Positions 26,371 to 38,160 of a stretch of 64,000 nt of DNA are shown here, piece after piece (position 1 is the stretch's first letter; each line of letters begins with the position of its first letter). The DNA is from Lojkania enalia. Taxonomy: Eukaryota > Ascomycota > Dothideomycetes > Pleosporales. Where the stretch lies: contig ML986607.1 of assembly GCA_010094045.1 (NCBI GenBank), forward strand, positions 164,566 through 228,565, given 5' to 3'. A program made the translations under genes and the position numbers. The notes under the pieces are model-generated. The model was not told the DNA's origin. It ran no database searches and saw only the letters and a program-made list of their open reading frames with translations.

Positions 26371-28357
26371 CTATCTCCTACTCCTGATGATATCTGCAGC
26401 CTTCTCACCGACAGCAAACATGGTCGATTGAATATGCTGCGCAGGAACCAGGGGCAGGATCGACGCATCGACAATAGAGAGCCTATTAACCCCGTAGAAA
26501 AGCAATTTGTCAGAGACGCAACCTCCATACCTCTCAGGCATCATTGCACAAGAACCACTGGGATGAGCCAGCGTCGGCCAAATGCTCCCAAGCTCGCTCA
26601 TCCTGTCAATGAGTTCATTGTCACCAGTGTACTGAGGACCAGGAGACGTCTCTACAAGCGAGAACTTCTTGAGCTCTGGACGTGCCCAGACCGTGCGAAC
26701 GTAGCGAACGCAGGCCGCGAGGACGGACTTGTCCACCGGATTACTAAGAGAATTGTAGAAGATCTTTGGTGCACCCTGAGGATCAGCAGGGTTGAGCGTG
26801 ACAGTTCCACGCGCAAGCGGATGCTCCAGCCCGACGAGCACGAAGGAGCCTGCTGCTGGGACAGGGACCTCAACGACGGCAGCACCTTTGTTCCGGAACA
26901 GGCTTGCAAGGACCTTGCGCTGCGCATTCACGCCCCTAGCGAGCGTCCGACTTCCTTCGTAAAGAGAAGGAAGATATGCGGTATCCTTCTGATTCGTGAT
27001 CTGCTTAGCGAGGGCCTCGTAAGCCTTGGGTGCAACTTCAGGAAGGGAGATCATAGCAAGACTATTTCCTCGAGCCTGAGTCAGAGGGCCTGTTTTGCTC
27101 TCCTCGTACTGGGCCCACGCTGATGCATTGAAAGCGGGGTCTGTTGCCATGGTGCTTGGATTCGGGTAGCTCAGATTAGAGATGTTGAACGCCATGGTGG
27201 TGTAAGGATGGTCTTGGAAATTTGCTCCAACGCCATCATGTGAAAGTTTCACTTTGATGCCAGCAGCTTGAAGCACAGACTTTGGTCCAATACCACTAAG
27301 CTGGAGAATCTTCGGGGTATTGATTGCACCAGCTGCAAGCACTACTTCCTTGTTCGCGTAGACGATTGTGGTCTTCCCGGTGTCTTTATTGGTCACTTTG
27401 ACTCCGCGAGCGGTAAGCTTCCAGCGACCATCGAGCACGAGTTCATTTGCCACAGTCTTGAGCATGACCTTCAGATTCGGTCGGCTCGATATCGGGTTAT
27501 AGTAGGAGTTGCGGGCATCGGACCGCTCTCCAGTCAAGGGATTCATCGTATTTGCGTACCACGAGGCGCCAACTTGGTTGCCGTTGTTACCATCCTTAAG
27601 TATCTTGGCTCCCGCACCCTTGAATGCTGCGAAGTAGTTCTTGACATCCGGATACTGGAAGTCGGAAATACCGAGGTGCAAGGGGCCATTACCATATCTG
27701 TAGAAAGGCGAAATCAGTCATGTCTCATCGACTTCAAGGCGATATACTTACGCGGCTGGATCCCAGGTGATATCGAAGTCCCTCGCCGTGTTAGCCGGAG
27801 GAGGGACGAAAGTAGTGCCCTTTTTGAAGTACGGGTAAATTCCTCTCCAGCCCCAACCGGAATTACCCAACGCTTCCCAGGCATCATAGTCCGCCGCAGA
27901 ACCACGGTCATACATCATGCCATTGACAATTGATCCACCACCGAGAACCTGAGCAACGCGAACGTTCCATGTCTTGTTCCCGAGATACGGCTCCGGGTCG
28001 GATACATAGCCAGACCATAGCAGAGACGTATTCAAAGCGCTGGCCGCGCCATATGGCAGTCGTTGCTGGAAGTTGTCGTCCGCACCACCTGCCTCGATTA
28101 CCAGGACAGTTGCTAGACGAGGATGTAAGCATTATTCCGTAATTCGAAGGAACCATGATACGCTACTCACTCCTCTTGTTCTCGGACAATCGATTGGCTA
28201 CAATTAGACCAGTCACACCACCACCGACAATAACATAGTCGTAGGTATTTGCAGTCGGAGCATTAGACCTAGACTCAAACGGCCAGCGGCCGGGCAACGC
28301 AGCAGCTAATCCCAATAACGGGGCGACTAGGGCGAAGGAATGCATGTGCATGTTCAC
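26371..28357 (-). CDS. Secreted GMC-family oxidoreductase (glucose/choline/aryl-alcohol oxidase type)
   Basis: The predicted protein has 624 residues from three exons (28,357-28,171; 28,112-27,752; 27,697-26,371) with short GTGAGT and GTAAGT introns. It begins with a hydrophobic signal peptide (residues 1 to about 22, ending near 'AAALP'), so it is probably exported. Next is the FAD-binding Rossmann motif 'YDYVIVGGGVTGL' (about residues 40-52), then the GMC signature 'GGGSIVNGMMYDRG' in exon 2. The C-terminal catalytic region has 'HPSGSCAMMP' and the active-site histidine in 'PAQHIQSTMFAVGEKAADI'. GMC enzymes oxidise alcohols or sugars using FAD and make H2O2 or pass electrons to quinones; the substrate cannot be told here. 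Length and motifs are complete. It is the first intact gene beyond the RIP block and shows no RIP-like stops. Confidence 0.9.
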
Positions 28358-29151
28358 ACCGCCTCAGGAAAATACAAAAGAACGGACGTGGGACACCTCA
28401 AAAGAATGACCGAGGGGAGCCTCAAAAACACAGAAGACTAAGCGAGGGGACGACAGGAATGGAAGGTTCAAAGAACACTCACACAGCCTGTTATTCTAGC
28501 GGGACATGCCCTGAACTTTATCAATCCTGTGCGATGTGGGTGGCGAGGCTTACATCCCCCCTACTATCCCTCGTGGCCGAGTCAATAGGCATGCAGGTAA
28601 GTCTAAATACAGCTAGTATTGTGGCACAGCAAAGAGCTTCCAGAATCTCCCTGTGTCGGTTAACGCATTTAATGGGAGTTCCCTACGACACCTAGTAACG
28701 TGATGGAGGCTCCTGGCCGCCAGGGTCTGGGGGGGGGGATTTGCTACAAAGGGTTTAGGAGCACTGTAGGAAATCATTATTTTGGAGGAGAGGGTAAGGC
28801 GCCGTTTGACCCTCGCCGTCGGATGATACATTAGAGGAGCGTCGGGTGCGGCCCAGGAGCGCTGAGGAACGGCGAAGAACTTTGTGGGGTGCGAGCCTAA
28901 CATTTTCGATGCAGCCAAGCTCGCTATATTGCGGCCCAGTCTCATGTGCTAGCCTCAAACCTTTTAGCTCGATGGCCCTGATCAGTACAAAGTTCAACTG
29001 TTTAACTCCTTCCTGGAATGAGGTTATCGTATATGCGTCTCTCCTAGCTAGGGTTCTGCTCCTCGCGGAAATTGTATGCCAGCATGGCAGCAGTCTCCGA
29101 GCCGCAGTCCAATTTGCTTTTTCCAATTGTCTGTCGCGCGGCTGGCAACAT
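28358..29151. other. Upstream region of the GMC gene, no gene seen
   Basis: This presumably holds the promoter of the minus-strand GMC oxidoreductase. It contains a run of ten G at 28,729-28,738. Overlapping open frames on both strands show no domain motif. Confidence 0.35.
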
Positions 29152-29390
29152 CTAAAATTCGCCACCAAAAAACTTATTCGGATCCATGGATAAGAAAAGA
29201 TCAGCCGAGTTCCGGTAGTAGTCAACCTGCGGATGATAGCCGTGCGGGATGTATTTTCCAAAGTAAGAGATTGGGCTTGCGTACCGACTGTTCGAGTAGG
29301 AGCCACAGCGGCCGAAAGTGGTTATGATTGACCCAATTCTATATGGTACGCTAATGGTCGCCCGCCGGCTCGCAGGTTCTGGAAATCAGG
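29152..29390 (-). pseudogene. Possible 3'-terminal exon relic of an unknown gene
   Basis: On the minus strand an open stretch ends at a stop at 29,152-29,154. Its last residues include 'YIPHGYHPQVDYYRNSADLF' and then 'SMDPNKFFGGEF'. The sequence has protein-like composition, unlike the other frames here, and a possible acceptor (ATTTCCAG, after a CTGAT branch site) lies just upstream at about 29,380-29,395. I could not find plausible upstream exons or name the family. It could be a truncated gene or chance. Confidence 0.25.
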
Positions 29391-30567
29391 AGAACAAGTA
29401 CTCGTCAAAGACCTTGAATGATGGCAGGAAGGAACTCTTTTCAACGCAACGCTCTCTTGCGACAAGATGCGTCCTTACACGAGGTGTAGCCTGTACGAGG
29501 AAAATATTTCAAGAATTAGCAAGGGTGTACCCTCTCAAAAGACGACCGGCCCTGAACGTGAACTTTAATCGCGTGAAAAACGCCTCAGCGGTTGAAATGC
29601 TAGGGTCTTGATTGGCTAGATACTACCGCTAAGCTATATTGGAGTCTAATCTCCGCATCTGTGGAAACTCATCCTACGTCACGGCGAGCAGTATGTACAG
29701 AATGGAGCTCATATCGCCTTTCACCCACAATCTGAGGACAAGCCCACGTTTCCCTCTGTCTCTAGGTTGCTGTCAAACAAGCGGATGGGTCGCATAAGAA
29801 CATCATCATCGCAGCCATCATCTCGTGCGATACGTAGTCTCTGCATGGATGTACGGCACATTCCCACAGACGGTTCTTCATGGTTTCCCTTGATAGAACT
29901 CACTAGTGACGGGGTCGCTTGCGTCAGCACGATTGTCAGACCATCTACGCTAGCAACACTACAAGAACGGGGACGCGGGATGGTCTCCCCGCTCGCTTGG
30001 ATTCGGGGAATGGAAAACCTTGATCGAGTCCGTTCAAAATCACAGTCTATTTGAAAGCGTCGGGGTAGCCGTTAGAATGAATCGTTGTAAGAACCCGTAA
30101 TCCTTGGAGTACCAAATAATCAGTGCCCAATAATCTCTCTCATACTGGGCTCTCACATGATTATCAGGGGTCCTAAATCTTTTTAAGAATCTAGTACCAT
30201 TCTGGTGCACCAACCGACCCGTACAGAACCCCTACATAGTGGCGCGCCATGCGCCGGAAACGTCAGGGGACGTCAGTGCATTGCACGCCAATATGCACGT
30301 CCTTTGGAGCTTCCAATCTGCTTCACCATGGGAGCGGGAACTGTTCGCTCAGCATGCAGGTGCGGAACCAGGCCCCGGGAATCTCGGTTCCCCATCTTGC
30401 ACGCCCAGCACGTTCTTGACAGACGCAGTACCCATGCCCATGCATCACAGAGGAACCAGTTATACCAAGGAAGGCACTTAAAACCCAACACCAACCATCT
30501 GATGCCTCTTTTGTCCGCATACTCGCCTTCTATCGACTTTGTTGATTGACTGATTGTTGTGCTGCTT
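29391..30567. other. Intergenic region upstream of the receptor gene, no gene seen
   Basis: About 1.2 kb with no supported gene. It presumably contains the promoter and 5' UTR of the receptor gene starting at 30,568. Confidence 0.4.
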
Positions 30568-31953
30568 ATGATGGCGGCTAACCCAACGGAATGGCCCAAT
30601 CGTGGTGCAGAGATTTTGGGGTCATCGCTGAGCATATGCATCCTCAGCACGGCAATCTTGGTGTGGAGAATTGTGTATGGGGTCAAAAAGCGCAAGCTTT
30701 TGGTTTGTGATTACCTGCTGATCATCTCTGCGGTATGTTTAGCCCATGAATATTGAGCTTGAGACTTCGTCGATCCCCATTTTCAAATGCAAATAATTGA
30801 GCCCAAAGCACCAGGTGCTGCTAGAGGCCATACAATGAGAGGATATCTCTCTTCCATGTCATTAGACTGACAATTTCTTTTCTCTAGTGTTTGAACGTCG
30901 TGACTGCTGGAATTCGCATCAAGACCGTAGTCCATGGACAAGGCCGACATATTGGAGATCCGAGCATCAGCAAACCGTATGACCTCCTGCAATACAGCTA
31001 CTACTTATGGATCAACCAGATCCTCAATCTCACTGCTGTCGCCATTCTCAAATGGTCGATTTGCGCATATCTCTTAGCCTTGAAATTCGGCACCATCTAT
31101 ACCTCTATCGTATGGCTGTCTATTGCAATGGTCGTGGCATTCAACTTCGTGATCCCGATGTTGGGACTTTTCTCATGCAAACCTTTTGAAGCGAATTGGA
31201 ACAAAGCACTAAAGGGCCGATGTTTTTTCAAAGCTAATATGGGACTTACGTAAGGACCAGTCACCGTCTCTTAAATGGTACACGACCTAACATACTTTAT
31301 TAGATACACGCAGGGTGTGTCAAACATTCTTACCGATGTCGTTTACATAGTAGCTCCAATTCTGTATCTTTCATCAGTACAGCTATCCCGCCGCACGCAA
31401 TGGAGTCTCAGAATTGTCTTCTGTATCGGCATAATGTAGGCTCCACTCATCATTCTTCTGGTGGTTTCAAAACTAATTATTACAAAGCGCCACTATCTGC
31501 TCCATATTCAAAACAATTGAACTTAGCGCGCTTCAAAAGACAAAAGACCCTACTTGGGATGGTGTTAACCTGACCATCTGGTCTGCCACTGAGCTCTCCG
31601 TTGGTATACTAGTCGCTTCCCTCCCACCTCTACGTAAACAGTTTGATAGACTTTTCCGCCACATCCTACCAAGCACCTTCACGGCTGGCACCAAGACGCC
31701 TGGAACCCGTAGCCGCAGCGGGATCCAGATGTACAACATCAGCAAGCGGAATACCACGACAATGGGTCGATCTGCTATCCGTACCGACGGAGATAGTGAG
31801 CAGGACATTCTTCCAGACCATCCAAGTTCAAATATCGATGGTGGAATTACGAAGACAGTGGTGCATAACATTATAAGTGAGGAACGGTCCGACAGCGACG
31901 TGGAGACGGGGCCGCAGAACACTTACGTTTCGTACGGGGGGATCAAGGAGTAA
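30568..31953 (+). CDS. PTH11-like seven-transmembrane (fungal rhodopsin-domain) integral membrane protein
   Basis: Four exons (30,568-30,732; 30,888-31,249; 31,304-31,435; 31,488-31,953) encode a predicted 374 residues. Hydrophobic helices alternate with the loop pattern of the fungal rhodopsin-domain family: 'VWRIVYGVKKRKLLVCDYLL' in the first helix-loop, 'WINQILNLTAVAILKWSICA' in the middle, and 'FNFVIPMLGLFSCKPFEANW' before the conserved 'GRCF'. A hydrophilic serine/threonine-rich cytoplasmic tail of about 100 residues follows the last helix. PTH11-class proteins are plasma-membrane receptors sensing surfaces or nutrients and can act through G proteins; the ligand is unknown. There is no CFEM domain. 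The ATG at 30,568 was chosen because the frame upstream opens only with GTG; a second ATG lies directly after it. The gene looks intact and lies beside degraded genes. Confidence 0.85.
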
Positions 31954-33018
31954 TAAATAGACACGGCCTCGAGAATTGGCCAAAAGCCAATGATATGCTT
32001 ATAATGTTCTTGAGCAAATATTAGGAGATGTAAATACCCTGTAGAATTCTTTCCGACGTTTTGGATGCGTATGTTCCCTCATGCGCCTTATTAGCATTAC
32101 AGTCACCTTTAGCAGATAGAATCAAAAGTATCTAAACTTCAGCTTTTCTCTACTCTAATACAATATGCCAGCTATCCTCAACCACAAAAGGCGAGAGGGG
32201 ATAGAGCTAAGTTTGAGAGCCCCAAGTTGACGGCAGGCAAGAAATGGATGCGGAATCTCAAATAATTTGGGACTCATAGACCGGCGAGGGAAGCTACTGA
32301 TTGCGAATGGCATCGTGAAACGGACCGCCGTCGCCAATCCGAAGTTGCTCGAGGCGTATCCCCGGCATGTCAGACTATCGCGATCAAACGGCAACCCTAC
32401 GAGCTTCATGTTCTCGAAGTTGTGGCTGCAGAACTGTGCGTGGTGAATGCCGCCGAGCTTCAGACGGGAGGGCTTCGGGTGTGGCTGGCGGCACTCCAAG
32501 GCGGGCCATCCCTAGCAGGCTGCGCTGGCCTAGCAGCACGGAACGCGATCGCGGAACTAGGCGTGGCCGCTTATGGCGTCGCGTCTCCCCCATCTGACGC
32601 GACGTCTAAAGTGGTGTTGTCTCCCCCGTGCGAGAGCCGTATTTCCTTCTAAAGTCCTCGATGATGAACCCATCTAAAAACACTTTCAATGATAATGCCT
32701 TTACAATAGTGATTATGGTATCAAGCTTAAAATAATGATTCTCGACCCAGAAGTATAGTAAGCTATTATTCTTAGCCAGTTATATATATATATATGGAAC
32801 TAGATATTCTAATATCTAGTCCTACTTTATCTCTCTACCATTCTTTAAGTTACCAAGAGCAGCCCCTTGGCGCTCTGCAAGAGTTTTGGGAGTATTAGAT
32901 AGGGGAACATTAGTCGCCAACCGGGTCCCTACTTAGACTTAATTCTCTAGCACGACAGTATTGCATAAGACACACTGTTTGCACCGAGCCTGACAAGAGC
33001 AAGGCTATTCGCTTCCTC
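31954..33018. other. Mostly non-coding, with a GC-rich coding-like island at 32,290-32,650
   Basis: The island has an open plus-strand frame from about 32,280 to 32,446 (reading 'LLIANGIVKRTAVANPKLLE'), continuing in another frame rich in A, L and G to 32,652. It could be a broken exon of an enzyme gene, but the family is not recognised. From 32,650 to 32,960 the DNA is AT-rich, with a (TA)7 tract near 32,781-32,795 and the near-perfect palindrome ACTAGATATTCTAATATCTAGT just after it. Confidence 0.3.
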
Positions 33019-34560
33019 CTAGGCTAAAAAAAAATGTCTAACACGCACGCCATTAAGGCTCTCCATATTCAGTCTCGAATTCTCCATGAATTCTTCAGTT
33101 GTGTCATCGTTGTGGATCTCACGAAATATTAGGGCCAATTTGACAAGAAAATGTCCAATCCAGAACATAGCAAGCTGCTGCCCTAGATAACGACGATAAC
33201 CGCTTCCGAATAGGAAATATTCCCACATAAGGCAAATCGACTTCCTGCGCTCCAGCCTAAAGGCAAATGAATCTGGCGCGAAAAGATCCGGGTTATGGTG
33301 AGGAGAGTAGATGTTGATCGAGACTATGGCATTAGGAAGCACCAAAAATATAATAGGTACCGTCTAGCCCACCGCCGTTTGGAAGGATTGTTAAAGCGGT
33401 ACACCATCGAGATGTATTTACAACTAGTGGATGTAAACGTAAAGCTATGCTCCCGTTAACGGGTGGAGCATACTGACAAGCAGACTCCAATTCATCTCCT
33501 TTGATAACATATTGTGCAATGCGAAAGCTTTTGAGCCGATCAAATGTCAAGTCTTTACTTTTGTGTCCTTTCACTTCCTCTCTGATCTCCAACCACACGT
33601 CAGGACTTCTGGCAAGACAAAAGAATACTATTGTCAGTCCTGTGGCTGGTATATCCTATTCGGCAAAGATTCTATTCAAGAGTTGGTTTCGTAAGAGAGC
33701 GCAATCTTTGGTAACTTTTGCCACTATATATCCCAGGATGACCATCAATGGAGCTTCGTCGGCCTCTTTCATTTCAGCCCTTGAAATTGCGCGGTCGGTT
33801 CGAGTCTGATTATACTAATAAATGAACTCGCAAAAGTCCCAGAAGTGTCGATCGCGTATCAAAAAGTCCGCCTCCCCCAACGTTACCCTTTTACTAACTC
33901 CCTGCTAAGCAGAGCTGAAGCAATCCAGAAATTTCTGAGAATCCTTGGGGCACTCCTCCTGGAGAGTTCCAGAGCTTTCACCAAGCAGGAACTCGGAACT
34001 TGTGTCCAGGATCTACCATGTTGTTGGTATTTCATGGATTTAGGAGATGCACGGCTGGCTTACCAAGCGGTCAAAAAGGAACTGCAAATCCACAACTTAA
34101 CCAATTTTCGGCAGTAGCTTTCAGAAAATATCAACATGAGCGCCAAAAATCTATCGATTGACTATGCGGGATTTGTTCCAAATCGGTTCGATCAGGGTCC
34201 TAGAACGAGCCCACCGATCTTCATCACTGGAAACGATCCCACTGCCTATCATCGGCTCCGCTGCTTGCTCAAGGATCGGCTCAACTCCAAATCGTTCGTT
34301 TTCCGTCATCACACAATAAAAGCTTTGGGGAAATACTGTAGAAATGACGCGTCGACCAGATGGGAATGATTAGAAAGCGTGGCCATATTCTTGGACTCGT
34401 TTGAAAATAGTTCGCATCTGTGTATGGTTTCTCATCTGCTGCAGGCTTTTAATGACGGTATCTAAGCCGAAAAATATCCCCCCCCCCCTTTTTCAAAGGT
34501 AGAGATGTTGGCACGACGCAGCTCTAGTTTGCAGACGCCTTTCGAATTTGGGCATGTTGT
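33019..34560 (-). pseudogene. Cytochrome P450 pseudogene (CYP52-like)
   Basis: P450 segments in correct order on the minus strand but broken by stops and frame changes. They are an N-terminal 'FGLDTVIKSLQQMRNHTQMR' region (about 34,355-34,460), a 'FGVEPILEQAAEPMIGSGI' region (34,215-34,300), and 'DLQFLFDRLVSQ' then 'SEFLLGESSGTLQEE' with two stops between (33,930-34,095). These are followed by 'LRLHPLVVN' and the 'LPNGGGLDGT' loop (33,350-33,450), and the heme region 'FGSGYRRYLGQQLA' (33,160-33,200). In the heme region the invariant cysteine ligand is a tyrosine, so no active P450 could be made. The order and motifs resemble CYP52-type fatty acid/alkane hydroxylases. A run of eleven C at 34,478-34,488 disrupts the N-terminal frame. 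The TGT-to-TAT and CAA/CAG-to-stop changes suggest RIP leakage. Confidence 0.7.
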
Positions 34561-35123
34561 TTCAACCAAAGTTAAAGAATCTGTAAGGTTAGAACAATGA
34601 AAGAAATAAGCAGAATATGTTTACACATTGCGTTATTTTAATTATATTTTTTAGAAACAGAGCAGGAGGTGGTAGTGTTTAGATTTGTGAGAAACGGCGG
34701 GGGACCCGCCTAAACCGCATATTGGCATCTGAAGGGTCGGTGTTGTACGCAGCCAAGGCCGTCCCATCACCTAGTCGCAGCTACTACTACACATGAATTC
34801 CAGTTGAACCAGAAATCGGTACTCAGCATACAACATAATCCGATATTAGCCGCCGCTTCCAATTGGTGAACCCGAAACACAAAACTTGGCCAGAAGAATC
34901 CTACCCGAGAACCATAGGCTCGGGTATTTCGAACGAGTCGGGAACCGTCCTCGCCACATTTCTAAATGATGTTGGTTCCTTTTGCTGACTAGCCCCACTT
35001 TACGACATCAACATCCGATGATGCTTTCGATGTTGTGTCAGCACACATCCAACGCCTCTTCCCCGCACCTCAGCGATAAGGGGGGCTAGAAGTTCGAATA
35101 CTCGATGAAAATGATACATTTAT
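34561..35123. other. No gene seen between two pseudogenes
   Basis: About 560 bases. The part next to 34,561 may include the lost 5' exon of the P450 pseudogene, since a CTAAC/ACAG acceptor-like stretch lies at about 34,585-34,600 on the minus strand. Nothing else is recognisable. Confidence 0.35.
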
Positions 35124-36877
35124 TTAGACATTTCTGCGAGGAACTAGAGCACCTGGCCGGCCTTGAGACCCACTCTCTTCACTCTTAGGCTGCCTAGCCA
35201 GCATTAGATTCCATGGAGACCAGTCCTCGTCTTCGACATAAGTGACGATAGTCATTGCGTGCTTTAAATTCTTGTTCCTTGAAATAGCTTGCGTGCAAGC
35301 GTTCTATTCCTCTATCATATCCTCAGTAATTACGGCAGGATTCTTGCTACTGATTTCGATTAGATTCCAAGGCACTTCTATGTAAGCCGCAGAGGTTGAA
35401 GAAAAATTGTCAGCAGCTAGCCGTAACTAATACTCTGTGCCACCACAAATGTCTCTGTAGAACTCAGGATTGAATGTTCCTTAGAAGCTATACGGGATCC
35501 TAGGTGGAATTACTAGGGCCTCTATAAGACGAGTGGAGGAAATATGCTGCACATGGCTACTCTCAAGATCACAATGAACCTTTTGCACCGCCCTGTGGTC
35601 GTCCCCTGCTTCGATAGTTCTCATAGCTGGAGATTCTCCTTCCCTCAATGGATATTGCGCCCAATTGTTTACTCCTGACACTCTTGACACTATAATCTAG
35701 AGAAGCGCAAGTCGGTGGCAGAGCACTGGCTCTAAAAGTTCGCAAAGTCTGTTCGAACTCCGATGCATAATACGAAGGAAGATACTCGTGATCCTGCTCC
35801 AACTTAGATACCTGCTTCATTCGCGGAAAAATAATCGTCATGGTCGGACGGGGATATTTGAGATTTCCGAAGGGTGGCTTTCTAGGGCAGAGTTTGTCAA
35901 TGTAAATGCCGGGCTCATTAAAAACTAATTTACCCACTTCTTCATCTCCTACTAAGCTGTTGGGCTCCACCTCGCCGATCTCACTCTCATCCAGCGCAGG
36001 CCTAGACGTATTTCGTATAGTCGCTTAAAGGACTCTCAGTTACCAGACTGGAGGACATCATCGTAGATTCATATTCACTAGGGCTGCCCAAATCGATGGG
36101 CTCATCTGGGGTAATTAGACAGAAAAATAGCTTTACAATGATATGCAAAATAGGCATCAATAAAAACGATCGACTCGACAGAGATGCGAGCAGTTTTGGA
36201 TCGGAATAGCCGTATCAATAATTGGATTCACCGGTGGACATGATAGAAGTCGGTTGGATGTTCATAGAGCCGGGCTTATCTCCGGTACTCAGCTGGTCGG
36301 TCTCTTGAACCACACCACCAGGCTTTTGAGTGCTCAGCTCATATCATTGTAGCGGAAGTTGATATGTATGGGCATTACCACTTTCCGCATTCCGACCTAC
36401 CATTTTTTTCAACGCGCTGATGTTGATGTCAATAACCGATCGACTGATGAGTCGAGGATCGCGTATTCTGAGCTGGAGAGGTAACGCTAGGGAACGGGGA
36501 ATTAGCGAGTAAAATGCTCTCTCCAAGTATGCAGTAGCGTGTGTAGAATGACCCTTAGGCGACCATGCGGTTCATATTGTGAACGCCGGAACATCCGGGC
36601 CATTCCATGTAGTCAAGCGGTCAGGAGCACAGATCTCCAGTCTATATTGGCGTTCGAGGATAGGTGGATAGTTGGATCTCTTAATCATCCTGGCCGGGAA
36701 TGGCCATTCAAAAGGAGCTACTTTGAGTGTTCTCGTGCTCCCAATCTTGAGTTTTAGCTTCGACTTCGACTTTGGTGGTCTCGGAATATTGTAGAATCTC
36801 CAGGTTGCTACTGCAGCAACGGTAAGGGCAGGTAACACCACCATAGAGGCGAGGATTCGCAAGGACGCTGTAGACAT
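35124..36877 (-). pseudogene. Degraded gene of unknown function with in-frame stops
   Basis: The minus strand carries a long coding-like stretch. From about 36,877 it opens with a possible start, 'MSTASLRILASMVVLPALTV', a membrane-anchor-like helix, then a basic proline/lysine segment. A long frame from about 36,025 to 35,569 is acidic then mixed; after a frame change it runs from 35,690 to 35,124. In this last part the protein-like reading ('FNPEFYRDICGGTEY', 'EVPWNLIEISSKNP', 'DEDWSPWNLMLARQ') is interrupted three times, by TAA, TAG and TAG, each one transition away from CAA or CAG. I do not recognise the family, and the two halves may not belong to one gene. The simplest reading is a gene killed by RIP-type mutation. 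Confidence 0.4.
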
Positions 36878-38160
36878 TATGAAACGATGATTAGGTAGAT
36901 CTTTTGTCAACTTGGGGCTCTGAGGTTAGTTAAACAGCCAGATAGGGACAGCAAGAATGAAATTTAAGGGCTATAAACCGTAGCGAAGCATAGAAATTGA
37001 GGTATAAGAGAGTGCGCTGTACGCAATATGCATGTCTACAGTGATACTAGTCTATTTCCGTGAAAATGAAGAGCATTTTCAAGTATGATAAATAGTGAAA
37101 GCAAGTACCACGTGTTATTACTCTCGGTGTATGATGATGGTTGTCACTGCCAGGCATCTCAGATGATCTCGAGAAGCAATGAAAGCGGAAAGAAAGGTAG
37201 TCAACTAAGTACTTATTGACGTTTTATGAATTTTACCTGTCCATACAACTAAAGACCTTCGAAGTTCTCTTTGCATATGGATACTTAGTGGAGGGGTCTT
37301 CAGGCTGGATGAGTAGGGCGGATGCTCAAGTTCGGAAGTAGAGACGGCGCAGTGGTATGAGGCTAATGATTTGCTTCCTTCTTCATTGCATAATAGATTA
37401 TAAGTCCTTATACTAAACCCCTTCTGTGAGCCATATGTTTGATTCCCTCCGCCAGCGGGATGAGTGATCGGAAACCTAGTTTGTACATAAATTTGAAAGC
37501 TTCTGGAACATCTGACAAGATTGATAGTGGGGCTATTGAATAACCTTTGTCAGTTAAATACTCGAGCGGTAATCGTCACTAGAAGTTCAATTCGATAGCT
37601 TGCTAGCGCTCCCTTCTTACAAACAGCGCACATCGCGTGGACCGTCGAGGTGAACTAATCTTTGAATAGCCAGAACTCCCGGAGGGAAATCCCGCTGAGG
37701 CTAATCATGACATGATCTGATGTTCCAATGTTCCATATTACTGGAGTTAGAGGAAATTTCCTTAGTGACTAAAGCCAGCATAGAAAATACGATAAATTCT
37801 TCGTGGTGCTAAGAGTAGAGAGAGCAAATTATCTCGGGTCGAACCGAACTATGGAACGGGACAGCCCCAACAAATTTTAATCGATTTATGTAAGTAATTT
37901 TGGCTACCTGGCCTAACATTACGGCTACCAAATTTCATTTTTCTAATGCTCATAATAAATGCATTCACGCTCTGGCGTTCACAATCACCATCAAGATACT
38001 AAAGTTAGGCGTCGACAACGCTCACCGCTCTAGATGCCAGACCCTCACCTTGCTTTCGGTCACTCATACCGTGAGTAGCTTGATGAACAAGTGCTGTTGC
38101 TCAGCCTATAAAGACTTGTTGACTTCTTCCTACTCTCTCAGTCTCAAACTCCGCATCAAA
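36878..38160. other. Non-coding stretch, no gene seen
   Basis: About 1.3 kb between the degraded gene and the family-of-unknown-function cluster. Only short open frames are present, without motifs. Confidence 0.4.

Noticed and set aside
26428..27933. Plus-strand open frames over the GMC gene
   Set aside because: They are antisense shadows of a gene with complete motifs on the minus strand.
28613..29306. Minus-strand open frames of 110 and 183 codons
   Set aside because: They have no motif and overlap each other in different frames, and codon composition looks random. Only the short relic ending at 29,152 was kept.
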